Source of the DNA: Pseudevernia furfuracea
Taxonomy: Eukaryota; Ascomycota; Lecanoromycetes; Lecanorales; Parmeliaceae
Direction of reading: 5' to 3'
DNA: 64,000 nt
Assembly (NCBI GenBank): GCA_022315425.1
Contig: JAIUPT010000037.1
Coordinates: forward strand, 372,001 to 436,000
A program made the translations under genes and the position numbers. Of the stretch, positions 1-9,404 are shown piece by piece (position 1 is the first letter of the stretch; each line of letters begins with the position of its first letter). The notes beneath the pieces were generated by a model. The model did not search any database. It was not told the DNA's origin and saw only the letters and a program-made list of their open reading frames with translations.

Positions 1-292
1 AATTTTCTCGTGCATGCATATGCGACATGTCTCGTTGCACAGATCTCTGGCGAGCTTGGTGCTTGTCTGTCATCACTGTTGCATATTAGAGGTAACATTA
101 TGGCTTGTCGATGTAAGATTAGCCTTGAATTGCTGCCTTTAAGTATCCGTATCCTACTTGCCTATAAGCTGCATGATATCAGACCACCGATTTCTTCCCC
201 TTCATGGGTTCACCGTTTACCCATCGAGTTAAAGAAAAAATATCTACTCATGAATCTACCTGTTTGTATGCTCTTTTGACCTGCACCTTGTT

Positions 293-1216
293 CTACGGCT
301 TGTCCTCTTCTTCCAGCCTCTCCAGGAAACCAATAACCCTTGCGACCAGGTCTTCAAGCGGCTCTCCACCTTCCTTAAGCGTATGGCTTGCGCCTCGCAT
401 GATTCCACTTTCCTCGTCGATTCTTCCTCCAAAACGCTTCACGTGCTCGTGCCATTTCTCGACGAGCTTCACCTTATCGATCGTGCTAGGCACATACTGA
501 TCGCTTCCGCTGTACAAAAAGCTAACTCTCTTTCCTGACTTCCCTAACTCCCCGAATACTTTACTCAACCTCTCGTCGTCAAAATCGCTGCTGAAATAAT
601 CATCTTCTCCCTCATGGTCTGGTCCTGGGCTTGCAAGACTGATCCATCTCCTTGCCGACAAGGGCGTGGTCTGGAACGAAGAAGTGGTCATCTCGAAGGG
701 CAATATATCCTCTCCTCTGCCCTCGGAAATGTACGATTGGGCAACCGCGCAAGTTGAACGGTAGTCATCTGACGAGAGAATACTAGCCAATGTCTCGCGG
801 TCACTAACACTGGCTTGAAAAACAGCACCGTCGATCTTTGGACGAGAACTTGAACCAGGGTGAATGGAGTAATGCATAACTTGCTGGCTTCCTGTGGAGT
901 GACCAAGCAGAACGACTTTTCCCTTTGGATGTAATGTGCGTAAGTATGCAACAAGTTGGGCTATTTGCGCTACATCTTCTCCCAGTGATGCAATTCCAAA
1001 TTGTCTATAGGAAGATGAAAGAATGGGTTCCATAAGAGCCCAAGAGGATGGGAGGGCGGAGACGATGTGGGGCACATAGGGAACAGTGAGGAGTCCATCG
1101 AAGAGACCGCCTAAGAAAACAATGGTATTATAGGCCTGAAATTGAGGATTTGGGCGATGCTCAAAGGCGACAAGAGGTGGGGAGATGCGATGCAAGACTC
1201 CGGGATGAGTGCTCAT
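293..1216 (-). CDS. SidJ-like DUF1749 alpha/beta hydrolase
   Basis: Single-exon protein of 307 aa. The alpha/beta-hydrolase nucleophile elbow GHSTGS is at residues 105-110, with Ser107 the expected nucleophile. An upstream GGLFDGL segment around 36-42 fits the oxyanion-hole strand. A late GASHTL around residue 280 offers the catalytic His, and the SGSDQYVP stretch offers the acid. Overall layout and length match the fungal DUF1749 family, whose characterised Aspergillus member SidJ hydrolyses fusarinine-type siderophores to release iron. That substrate is inference here; some databases mislabel this family as a mannosyltransferase. No signal peptide is seen, so it is probably cytosolic. It is transcribed divergently from TRAPPC12 across a 237-bp gap. 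No siderophore synthesis genes are nearby. Confidence 0.85.
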   Translation of the reverse strand: MSTHPGVLHRISPPLVAFEHRPNPQFQAYNTIVFLGGLFDGLLTVPYVPHIVSALPSSWALMEPILSSSYRQFGIASLGEDVAQIAQLVAYLRTLHPKGKVVLLGHSTGSQQVMHYSIHPGSSSRPKIDGAVFQASVSDRETLASILSSDDYRSTCAVAQSYISEGRGEDILPFEMTTSSFQTTPLSARRWISLASPGPDHEGEDDYFSSDFDDERLSKVFGELGKSGKRVSFLYSGSDQYVPSTIDKVKLVEKWHEHVKRFGGRIDEESGIMRGASHTLKEGGEPLEDLVARVIGFLERLEEEDKP

Positions 1217-1453
1217 GTTTGAGGACTGGGGAGATAGATTTTGGGGGGTTGAGATTTTGGACTGAAGAGTGGTTTTGGGGGGATTTTCCCCGCAATACTT
1301 AGAACCAACTGGTGAACGGAAACTGATAGAGTACTCTACCCTAAGCTACTCTCTAGAGTACCCCCAAATTCTTTACTTTTACATCTTCCCGACGAGTAAG
1401 ACCAATAGTTCAAAGAGGCCTCTGGTCGGCTTTCGTAAAGTCCAATTTCCAAT

Positions 1454-2899
1454 ATGGCAAGTCCGCAGCGTCTAGAAGCTAGCCCGGGCTCCAAAAGGCA
1501 TTCGAGAAATGCCTCCTATAATCGAGGTAACTCGACATAACAACTCTCCAAAGATGTGCCAGTTGGTCTACATGCTCATCTTACTGACAAGCCTCCAGCT
1601 CCTCTCGCAAGGCGTATGACCAAGGGACCTCTCGATTCCGACGAGTATGCTTGCCCTGCCCATTCTTGAAGCATGGTATTGACATCTCAGCCCCTTAGCT
1701 GTCCAACTTTCTCCAACACCCGGCAATACCACCATTGAAGCCGCGAACATCCCTATACCTACCACAGCTTTCAGCCCAGAGCGCCCGTTCGCTAAACCCG
1801 CCGCCACGGCCCCTCCACCTATGCCTAGCAAGGATTTCACCTACCTTCTTCGGGCGGACATCTACCACCCTTTATCCCAGCTAGTATGCTGTTTTCCCGG
1901 AATCTATACAATCCGCAGAGCTCACGAAATCCACAGCATCTACCCTCTCAATTCCGCACTCCCAATAGCCAGCCACCCCCCTCCACCCCGATCCCGACCC
2001 TTCTCGCAAATCACAACTTCCGTTCTGTCGCCACAGCTGCAGCTTTACGGCTCTGCACTCCACCTGCACCCCCTCACGAGGAGCTCTTTTCGCTCCTCTA
2101 CACCCGTCTCGCCTGCTTGACTCTCATAAATCACCTCCCTTTCGCTGCGGAAGAATCAAAAGCGCTACAAGACATTGACAGCCCATTCTACCGCGACGAA
2201 ATTACGGGAAAGAATGTGTTGCCGTGGGAGTTGAGGGTTCTCGCTGTGCGATTACAAGGAGTGGGATATGGAGATGGTAGGAGGGCCGTTGGAGGTTTCT
2301 ACGACCTAGCAAGGGAGGCAAGGGCGGAGATAAAGAAAATTACGGACCCGGAAGAAAAGCAGACGTGGAAGGAGAGATTGAAGGAATTGGGACTGTGCGT
2401 GGCTAATGCACTGATTGAGATGGGTGATGCTGGAGCTGCCATAAGACATTTGGAGAGCTTACGACCCAGAAACGGAACGGACGAAGTCCTAGAAGGGCGC
2501 CTGGCTCTTCTTTACATCAAGGCTGGAAATTTGGATGCAGCACGGCAGTGTCTTTCCGATACGAGCGCCTCAGAACTGAGACCGTTGCTCAGCATGGCAG
2601 ATGGCCGCTATGCAGAAGCGGCGGAGGAGTGGAAGGCTTCACCAAGCAGCGATCTCGCTAAACAGAATCTGGCCGTTTGTCTGTTTTACACTGGCGAGGT
2701 CGATGAGACTTTGGAGCTGCTGGATCAATTGGTTGAGAAGGGGAGGAGCTTCCACGCGCTGACTTTCAATCTGGCGACCGTGTATGAACTTTGTAGTGAA
2801 AAAAGCAGCCAAAGGAAGGAGGATCTGGTGGAAAGAGTTTCCAAGGGGATTGAGGAGAAAGGAGGTGGGGAAAGGGGTGTGGTTGACTTCAAATTATAA
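1454..2899 (+). CDS. TRAPP complex subunit TRAPPC12-like TPR protein
   Basis: Four exons by my reading: 1454-1526, 1599-1644, 1691-1883 and 1937-2899, giving 424 aa. Introns are 72, 46 and 53 nt with GTAACT/GTATGC donors and CTGAC, TTGAC and CTCAC branch sites; every junction keeps frame. The N-terminal third is Ser/Pro-rich and disordered. A conserved block (FTYLLRADIYHPLS around residue 88, then LFSLLYTRLACL around 155) leads into helical TPR-like repeats to the C-terminus. TRAPPC12 homologues belong to the TRAPPIII vesicle-tethering complex of ER-Golgi and autophagy traffic. An initiator at 1886 would lose the conserved block, so I prefer 1454; the alternative would be a 337-aa protein. 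The second intron (46 nt) is the least certain junction. Confidence 0.8.
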
Positions 2900-3218
2900 C
2901 GATCTAGGCGGGCGTTGCATTTGATGTTGAGATTTCTATCGGATACCCATTTTTATGAGCTAAAAGCAAGAGAGCCAACTAGCCAGACCAAGCTATGAGC
3001 AAAAGAACATTCCCGATCTGCATTCATGCAGCCTCTATGACCGGGGATGAAGACACTTCTGCGACTACACCGTCAACAGCTCGCCAGATTGGCTGTGTTA
3101 TCACAATTATCTTTGGTCAACGCTGAACAAATCTGCAGATCGCAAATACAGCTGGTGATGAAATCCATCAATGGAGAGCTCGACAGCTCTGAGTGGGATA
3201 CATGTCTATTGGACACGA
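2900..3218. other. convergent intergenic region
   Basis: Convergent 3' ends of TRAPPC12 (+) and the S/TP-rich protein gene (-). I see no further gene. Short reading frames on + here overlap the C-terminus of the minus-strand gene. Confidence 0.6.
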
Positions 3219-4669
3219 TCAGACCACTACATTGCCCCTCACTTTCTTGCTCCCTGCTACTCCCTCAGTCCTCTCCAGAGCTTCTCCCTCCCTCTTCTTC
3301 CCTTTGCCTCCAACCCCGCCGGTGCCAGCCTTCGTGCGTGCCCATCCATCGAACGAGCTGACTTTCTTTCCACGCCGCTCATACCGAACGGCTTCGATCG
3401 GCTCAGGCGGATCTGAAGGCGAGTCAAGTGCCACCTTCTTGGTGGCCGCTCTAGTTGCGTGGCCAGTGGTCGGCGGAGTTGTAGGTGAGAAGACTGAGGC
3501 CTTGACTGGAGTGGTAACCTGTTTCTCGTCCTCCGGGTCGGCCATCTCATGGTCTTGAGGATCTTCGATGTCAGTCGGAGCTTCTTCATCGTCAATGGTA
3601 GATACAGTACGTTCGTGGGTCTGTTGTTTCGTTGGGAAAAGCAGGCGTGGTTTAATTGAGGAACGAGTCAATGGACGCATAGCTGAGGACTCGCGCTCGC
3701 TTTCTCCGAGGTTGTTGACGTCATTGTGCTCGGAGCCATCATTGGAAAATTTTCGATAGATCTTCTTGCCGCGACTGAAGACAAGGATTAGTGGCACCTT
3801 CGGTAAGATGAAGAGATGGAAAGTGCTTACAAGACGTAGACCATGCCTTCTTCACGGTTAAATGCCTCCTCGATCTCCCTACTCGCATCTATACTATGCT
3901 CTGCTTTCCGCTTCTTGCTGCCCTTTGTTTTGCAGGGCTCTGGAGAAGCGACAGTCTGAGCATGTTGGTCGTGGAAAGGATTGTCCTCACTCGGATCCAG
4001 CTCTGGAATTTTGTCTTTGGAGTCCGTGTAGATTTCGATCGGGTTTTCCGAGCCCGCGTCGCCATCATCTTCCATTGAGCTATACAACGAGAATCCGACA
4101 TGTCTCTTGTTCCTTCTCTTGCGTGGATTCGGCATTGCATCCTCCACTGTATCTGGCCGAGAAGGAAATAGTACTCTAGCTGCAGCCTGGACGGCTGCTG
4201 GCTGCACGGGCTTTTTGCGGGGTGTCTTCGCCGGTGTGGGAAGCATATTTACAGCAAGATTCAATGACGGTTGTTGCAAGGTGGGATTCTTGTCAGGGTT
4301 GTGGGAAAGATCAAGCGACAGAGCTCCTGAAGATGGACCGGCACCATCCATGGCGCTAGCGTCCTTGCTGTGGTTTGAGAATGAGTCTCTTGAAGATTTC
4401 TTGCGAGGAGAGGTATGTGTCGAAGATGGAGGAGAATGTATGTGAGGGATAGGACGTAGCGTATTTGGCTTCTTCGGATCTAGGGATGCTGAAATGTGTT
4501 GAAGATCAACCAGGTTTGGTGGTGGAGTCTCAATGGCGCGTTGAGTGCGTAACGAGGAGTTGCGCGTGCCTTTACGAGTGGGTTTTGGGCGATATTCGTC
4601 GTACTTTGCACCATGAAGCGGCGTCGGCGGTGTATGTCTAGCTAATGTCGACGGCGGCGTTGTTGCCAT
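3219..4669 (-). CDS. unnamed S/T-P-rich nuclear-type protein
   Basis: Two exons, 3831-4669 and 3219-3774, joined by a 56-nt intron (GTAAGC donor, CTTCAG acceptor), giving 464 aa. The junction reads MVYVF-RGKKIYRKF, a motif I recognise as conserved in otherwise disordered fungal proteins, which supports the splice. Many SP/TP sites (LPTPAKTPRKK around residue 142), basic NLS-like runs (RKRRNKR) and two related short motifs (ARVLFPS, KPRLLFP) resemble CDK-substrate nuclear regulators such as cell-cycle inhibitors. I cannot name the family and make no functional claim. It is divergent from DUO1. Confidence 0.75.
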
Positions 4670-5112
4670 ACTGCAATATCCAAGGACGGCCCGAGGCGTT
4701 CAACACAGTTACCTAATGGCACTAACAGCCTAGCTTTTGTAGCAAGTGAATATTAGCTAGGGGTTGCTGGAACGATGGTTGATTGTCGGGCGAAGTGAAG
4801 CGGTTGAAGCATAAGATTTAGCAGAACTAGCTATTCAATGCAGTAAAAAAAAACCGTGATGCAAACGCATTATGCTATAATACCTGCGGTGGAAGGATTG
4901 GAAGTAGAGGGTAAAGTAGTAGTCATGATGGAAGGAATGTCGTCAAAATGCAGTGGCAGGGCGGGAATTTAGCGGGGAATGGCTGAAAACCCCAAGCGCG
5001 TAGAGTACCCTCCAAATCAACAACACGTCTTCCAACCCCGCAGAACGAGTCAGCCCAAGAGGCCTCCTATTCGGCCGTGTAAACAGTGTGCTTCCTGTTG
5101 TCTACAAGAAAT
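4670..5112. promoter_or_regulatory. divergent promoter region
   Basis: About 440 bp between the S/TP-rich protein gene (-) and DUO1 (+). No specific operator is recognised. It holds one A-run (4845-4853) and no coding signal. Confidence 0.5.
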
Positions 5113-5874
5113 ATGGCTCGAAGCGGTGTCACTCCCCAAGGCCTTAAATCCCTCTCCCTTTCCGATAGCGACGCCGACGACACAGAAGACCTGTTCGCAT
5201 CACCCTCCGTGCCCACCAAAAAACGGAGACCTGAACAACGCCCCGAAACTTCGAACTTCCACCCGCCTGCCGATACATCAGATACTGAACCAGATCACCT
5301 TGCCGCCCACGAAGCGTCTCTTCGCCGCGAACTGTCCTCCGTCCGCACGATGAACCAGGTCATCTCAGGGGTCGTCGACTCTTTGGAAAAAGCCAAAAGT
5401 AATATGGAAACAGTTTCTGCTACAGTCTCAAATGCATCTACTCTTCTCACAACGTGGACGCGCATACTCAGCCAGACCGAACACAATCAACGGCTGATTT
5501 TGAATCCGCGATGGCAGGGAGCAAGCCAGGATATCGCGGATGGGGAAAACGAGGTGTTGCTGAAGCGGCAGGAGAAGGAAAGGAGAGAGGCAGAAGAGGC
5601 AAAGAGAGAGGAAGCGAGAGTGAGGGAAAAGGAGGAAGAGGAAAGACGGAGGATGACAGAGGGGGCCACTACCAAGGGCCCACGAGGAAGAGGTAGAGGT
5701 AGAGGTTTAGGCCGAGGGGTCGGCAGAGCAGGGGGCAATGGATATGTTGGGGTGGGTGGTCAAGGAGGAGTTAGAGGAACGGTCAGAGCAGGTGGCACAA
5801 CGCCTGGAAGGGTGGGAAGTGGTATTGGAAGTGGCATTGGCAGTGGGCGAGGAAGAGCAAGGGACCCCTCGTGA
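5113..5874 (+). CDS. DUO1: DASH complex subunit Duo1
   Basis: Single exon, 253 aa from the ATG at 5113 (MARSGVTPQ); the frame is open 27 nt upstream but without a better start. The Duo1 core spans about residues 75-140 (NQVISGVVDSLEKAK, then LLTTWTRILSQTEHNQ). It forms the helical segment that assembles the DASH/Dam1 ring coupling kinetochores to microtubules. After it come an acidic/basic coiled coil (about 155-190, KRQEKERREAEEAKREE) and an Arg-Gly-rich tail (RGRGRGRG and repeats) of about 60 residues. Yeast Duo1 is of similar length. The RG tail could bind RNA or be methylated; that is inference. Confidence 0.93.
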   Translation: MARSGVTPQGLKSLSLSDSDADDTEDLFASPSVPTKKRRPEQRPETSNFHPPADTSDTEPDHLAAHEASLRRELSSVRTMNQVISGVVDSLEKAKSNMETVSATVSNASTLLTTWTRILSQTEHNQRLILNPRWQGASQDIADGENEVLLKRQEKERREAEEAKREEARVREKEEEERRRMTEGATTKGPRGRGRGRGLGRGVGRAGGNGYVGVGGQGGVRGTVRAGGTTPGRVGSGIGSGIGSGRGRARDPS

Positions 5875-6566
5875 GAGGCGCTTTATGGACTTTTGAAGCT
5901 TGCGATACACGATACCCAAACCCGCTATTTTCGCTTTGGTCTTAAGTCAAATCAGATCACCATCGTTTCTATGCTATCGTGAATTGGCGACGATCCTGAG
6001 CCTAAGGTCACGGGAATTATCTACCGTAATCGTGCCACGCACTTACTTTGCCAGCTCCGTTCATGCAAAGGTCCCACCGTTCAAGCCTTCTCCCAAAAAA
6101 AGATTCTGCCGAGGCCGGAGGCATTTGATAGTAATCATCGGTCAAATGAGAACTAATTTGTGGATAGAGTCTGACAGCATTTTCCTTGAAGCGTAGGAGG
6201 TGTGCGGGATGTTTTCACTCGGGCCCGCTCTACTGACCTCGGAGGTGAAAAACACGACCGTACGCTAATTGGCACCGCTGACCGCTGATTCAACCAGGAA
6301 TTACTAAGGCTAATACATTAATTCAATGACGCGACTGACGATAAGGTAACATGATTAGAGTAACTGACGCGATATGGGAACTTTTGTCCCTTTTCTGATG
6401 TTCTTTGCAGAAATACATAAGAGCTACCAACCGCCCATCCCAGTCAAAACGTAACCTGTTTTCTATCATACATAGTTTGCGCTGAGTCCATCCATACATT
6501 GACCTTGTCAGTGGTCCAGAGTAAGGAACCACACTCGAGTTCTTTGTCCACCCAGGCGTCGCCCGC
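5875..6566. other. intergenic region
   Basis: Downstream of DUO1 and upstream of the F-box-like gene. Only short frames without coding character are present, and I see no repeat or RNA gene. Confidence 0.5.
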
Positions 6567-7379
6567 ATGTCAGAGTCTACGATGGCCACAGCGCCCTTCC
6601 TGAAAGTGCCAGCAGAGATCCGCCTAATTATATACAAGCTCTTACTCTCAGATCACAAGGACATGACTCTACGTATACGTACGGAGGAGCCATCTACATA
6701 CGAGCGACGCAAGCGGGAAATGCGACGACGAAGCAACTTTAGGTACATAGCCGATCGAATGCGCTCTCGCAGTGCCGAAGCGACATACTGCCTTGACAGA
6801 AGCCCTGGAAACATACATTCTTCGATCCTGGGTGTGAGCCACCAGATCCACGCCGAAGCCTCCCAGATTCTGTACTCGGAGCATACTTTCGGCTTCGGCA
6901 CGGATATCGAAAGCATCCTACCTTTCCTACAAGACCTCACGCCTACCGCTCTCTTCTCCATCAAGCGGATGAATATTGTTAAACGTTCTCTACCGTACAC
7001 CAAAGACTTCGACCGCTGCGAATGGCGCAATGCCTGCGCGTTTATCTCGCAGAACTTGCGCTTGGTACAGCTTGACCTCTTTGTTGAAGGAGGGACACCG
7101 TCGCTTGCGAATAGGCCCGCACTTTACTGGAAACAAAAGAGTACCTGGAGCAAGGCCGATTTTGCCATGATAGCAAAATTGGACGAAATGGACGAGGACA
7201 TGGAATGGATGAAGCACGTCATCGCGATCAAGGACTTACAGGTCCTGAATGTGAAGGCTTTGTTGCAGCATTGCCCAATTCCAAGCTCGAAAGCAATGGC
7301 TTTCTTTGTGAACTTCTCTGCGAGCATTGAGATAGGTTTTGCCGAGTATCTGAGGTCGCTTATGGTTGCGCAGTCTTGA
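6567..7379 (+). CDS. F-box/DUF7730-like protein
   Basis: Single exon, 270 aa. The N-terminus FLKVPAEIRLIIYKLLL (about residues 12-28) is the F-box-like helix typical of a large, expanded family in filamentous fungi. It is followed by the family hallmark ILGVSHQIHAEASQILYSEHTF (about 88-108; bulky residues then HAEA). The rest is helical with no catalytic motif. Function is unknown for the family; some members may be SCF-type adaptors, but that is inference. ATG alternatives exist at codons 1 and 6; I kept the first. Confidence 0.8.
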   Translation: MSESTMATAPFLKVPAEIRLIIYKLLLSDHKDMTLRIRTEEPSTYERRKREMRRRSNFRYIADRMRSRSAEATYCLDRSPGNIHSSILGVSHQIHAEASQILYSEHTFGFGTDIESILPFLQDLTPTALFSIKRMNIVKRSLPYTKDFDRCEWRNACAFISQNLRLVQLDLFVEGGTPSLANRPALYWKQKSTWSKADFAMIAKLDEMDEDMEWMKHVIAIKDLQVLNVKALLQHCPIPSSKAMAFFVNFSASIEIGFAEYLRSLMVAQS

Positions 7380-7892
7380 TGAGATGTACTCAATGCTCAA
7401 TGGTCGGTTTTGGGCTTGTGGTTTTCGCTGATTGTTTGCAAGTTTTTCTGTGTGCGCTGAATTATAGCCGGCGCATCAATCGATACTAAAGTTCAATGGC
7501 GGCGACACACATCAGATGCATCATGCAGCTCGTTTTTCAACATTTTCTCCTCAGACAGATATCTAACAATAAGATGCGCTATTCGGACTAGGACTAGCGC
7601 ATCGGAAGCTCCAGCCACGTGAAATGCGACGATCCTTTGCCCAACCTCCTCTTCCTTCAGATTACCTCCATTCCAAAAATACAGATCTTGTTCACCAGCC
7701 ATCTCCAATTTCGATCAATTGATAGAACATGTACTTCCTTAAAGTTCTCTGTTTCTCGTCCTCCCCCACACTCACTTGCATTTGCATACTGCGCAATACC
7801 CCTCTATCGCGAAAGTATCTCTATTCTCGAGTGCTTCCACTCTGTGCTCCCTTCGACAGTTCCCAAAACTCTCTTGTCCCATTAGTTCAATC
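7380..7892. other. intergenic region / promoter of secreted-protein gene
   Basis: CT-rich stretches precede the ATG at 7893, as is common in filamentous-fungal promoters. The frame upstream of that ATG is open from 7776, but the signal peptide begins at 7893. Confidence 0.5.
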
Positions 7893-8717
7893 ATGCGTCT
7901 CACGTCTCTTCTAGTCATATCAGCACTTTCATCTCTGACTTATATCTCCCATGCCTTCCCACTGAAACCCCAGGCACTTCCCAGACAGCCTGCAGTCCGA
8001 AGGCGCGTCGCATATTCTGTTGTGGCCGTTGATGGAGGCTCAGCTGCTACACCTCCAACTCCTCCGATGCCAGCTACCTCCACCTTTATTCAGACGTCGG
8101 ACAGCATTGAGACTGTCACTGCCCCCGCAAGCAGCACCCCACCGTCAATCGAAACGGTTGTAGCGACAAAGATTGTCAGCGAATTGGAGCCCGCAAAGAC
8201 CGTGGATATTTTTCTCTCTCAAGATGTCACAACAACTCCTTCTCCGACAACGATCCCATCGTACATCGTCGTCAACGCTATGGAAACATCAACATCATCG
8301 TCAGCATTGCCTCTCACAAGCCAAACCTTTACCAGTGTTCCAAGTGTGAAATGCATAACTTCGTTCTCCACCTCGACACTGGCCCTATCCTCAACTTCCA
8401 CCTGGCCCTCCATACCGACCAGTTCCATGCCTTTGGCAAGCTCAAGTCACGCTTCGGAGGCTGCGCACCCGGCAGAAGCAGAACATCCAGAAGCTAAAGG
8501 CCCAGCAGCCGCTGCGAGCATTCCATCTTCCCCTCCACCCCCCCCTTTTGCTGTCACTAGTTCTAGCACTCTACCGACGGCTTCAACGAAGACATACGAT
8601 GATGGAATGTGGCATACTTCTTATCCGATTCGGAATGCAACCTCAACAGTGTTCTCGAGTGCGTCAGCAATGGTAGTCAGTACTGGCAAAGCACAGAACC
8701 TTTGGAAAAAGCGATAA
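7893..8717 (+). CDS. secreted Ser/Thr/Pro-rich protein
   Basis: A 274-aa protein starting at an ATG followed by a clear signal peptide (MRLTSLLVISALSSLTYISH, cleavage expected after about residue 20). The mature part is dominated by Ser, Thr, Ala and Pro, suiting heavy O-glycosylation. A short less-biased motif near the C-terminus (YDDGMWHTSYPIRN, about 231-244) looks conserved. There is only one Cys after the leader, no GPI-type hydrophobic tail and no catalytic domain. It is likely a cell-wall or extracellular protein; it may belong to a lineage-specific secreted family. I cannot assign a function. Confidence 0.72.
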   Translation: MRLTSLLVISALSSLTYISHAFPLKPQALPRQPAVRRRVAYSVVAVDGGSAATPPTPPMPATSTFIQTSDSIETVTAPASSTPPSIETVVATKIVSELEPAKTVDIFLSQDVTTTPSPTTIPSYIVVNAMETSTSSSALPLTSQTFTSVPSVKCITSFSTSTLALSSTSTWPSIPTSSMPLASSSHASEAAHPAEAEHPEAKGPAAAASIPSSPPPPPFAVTSSSTLPTASTKTYDDGMWHTSYPIRNATSTVFSSASAMVVSTGKAQNLWKKR

Positions 8718-9404
8718 AATCATGCCATACAGCACCGTTCAAAAATGAGACTAGGAACACACAAAAATGTCAAATACCCGTCCGCTTAGGATGGCTTCCC
8801 AAAAGTCATCAGCAGCCGCAACCCAAGCGCGGGGGTCGCACGGCTATACGAGGCTAGATACGATCTAGATGAAATGACTTCTATGAGAAGCATTCGATGC
8901 CTCTTGGCAATGGATATGGCAGAGAGGCTGGAGGATCCCCCATTGATATGGAAGTGCTGGGGATGAAGATTGTGGTGCAATGGTTCGATGATTCGAGATT
9001 ACGGAAGCTATGAATTGCACGAACGAATTAACGATTAATGCAGCAAAAGGCATCTTGCATAGCGAAGAGCGTTTTGAAGCACGTGAGCTCGAGTTAGAGT
9101 TAGAGATTAATAGACATGCATTAATGATAATAAAAGGAATTTGATGGCAGGACTAGAGGATCCCTTCCGTTGTCTTTTCCATCACTTGAACCCACTAAAA
9201 GAACCATAATGTTCTATAAGTACGCAATACCTGAACTTTTTGCCATTTCCCCAGGCTTTAGCTCCATCTCGGCATACGAAAACCCTTAGCGCGGCTCGAA
9301 CCGTAATGCTCGACAACAAACCTCGAATGTGTTTACAAGGAATGCACAGGTGAAAGTGCTTGGAGCAAAACCCAAGCTGCCAACTGCAATATTCCGCCAC
9401 AAAA
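8718..9404. other. intergenic region upstream of VPS35
   Basis: I find no gene, repeat or RNA. The short minus-strand frames here lack codon bias. Confidence 0.5.

Noticed and set aside
1645..1690. Apparent frameshift and stop in TRAPPC12 near 1650-1690
   Set aside because: A 46-nt intron with GTATGC donor, TTGAC branch site and CAG acceptor restores frame exactly, so no damage needs to be assumed.
1568..1840. 90-aa minus-strand frame upstream of TRAPPC12
   Set aside because: It lies opposite exons 2-3 and introns 1-2 of the TRAPPC12 gene, whose conserved residues and splice phases explain the region.
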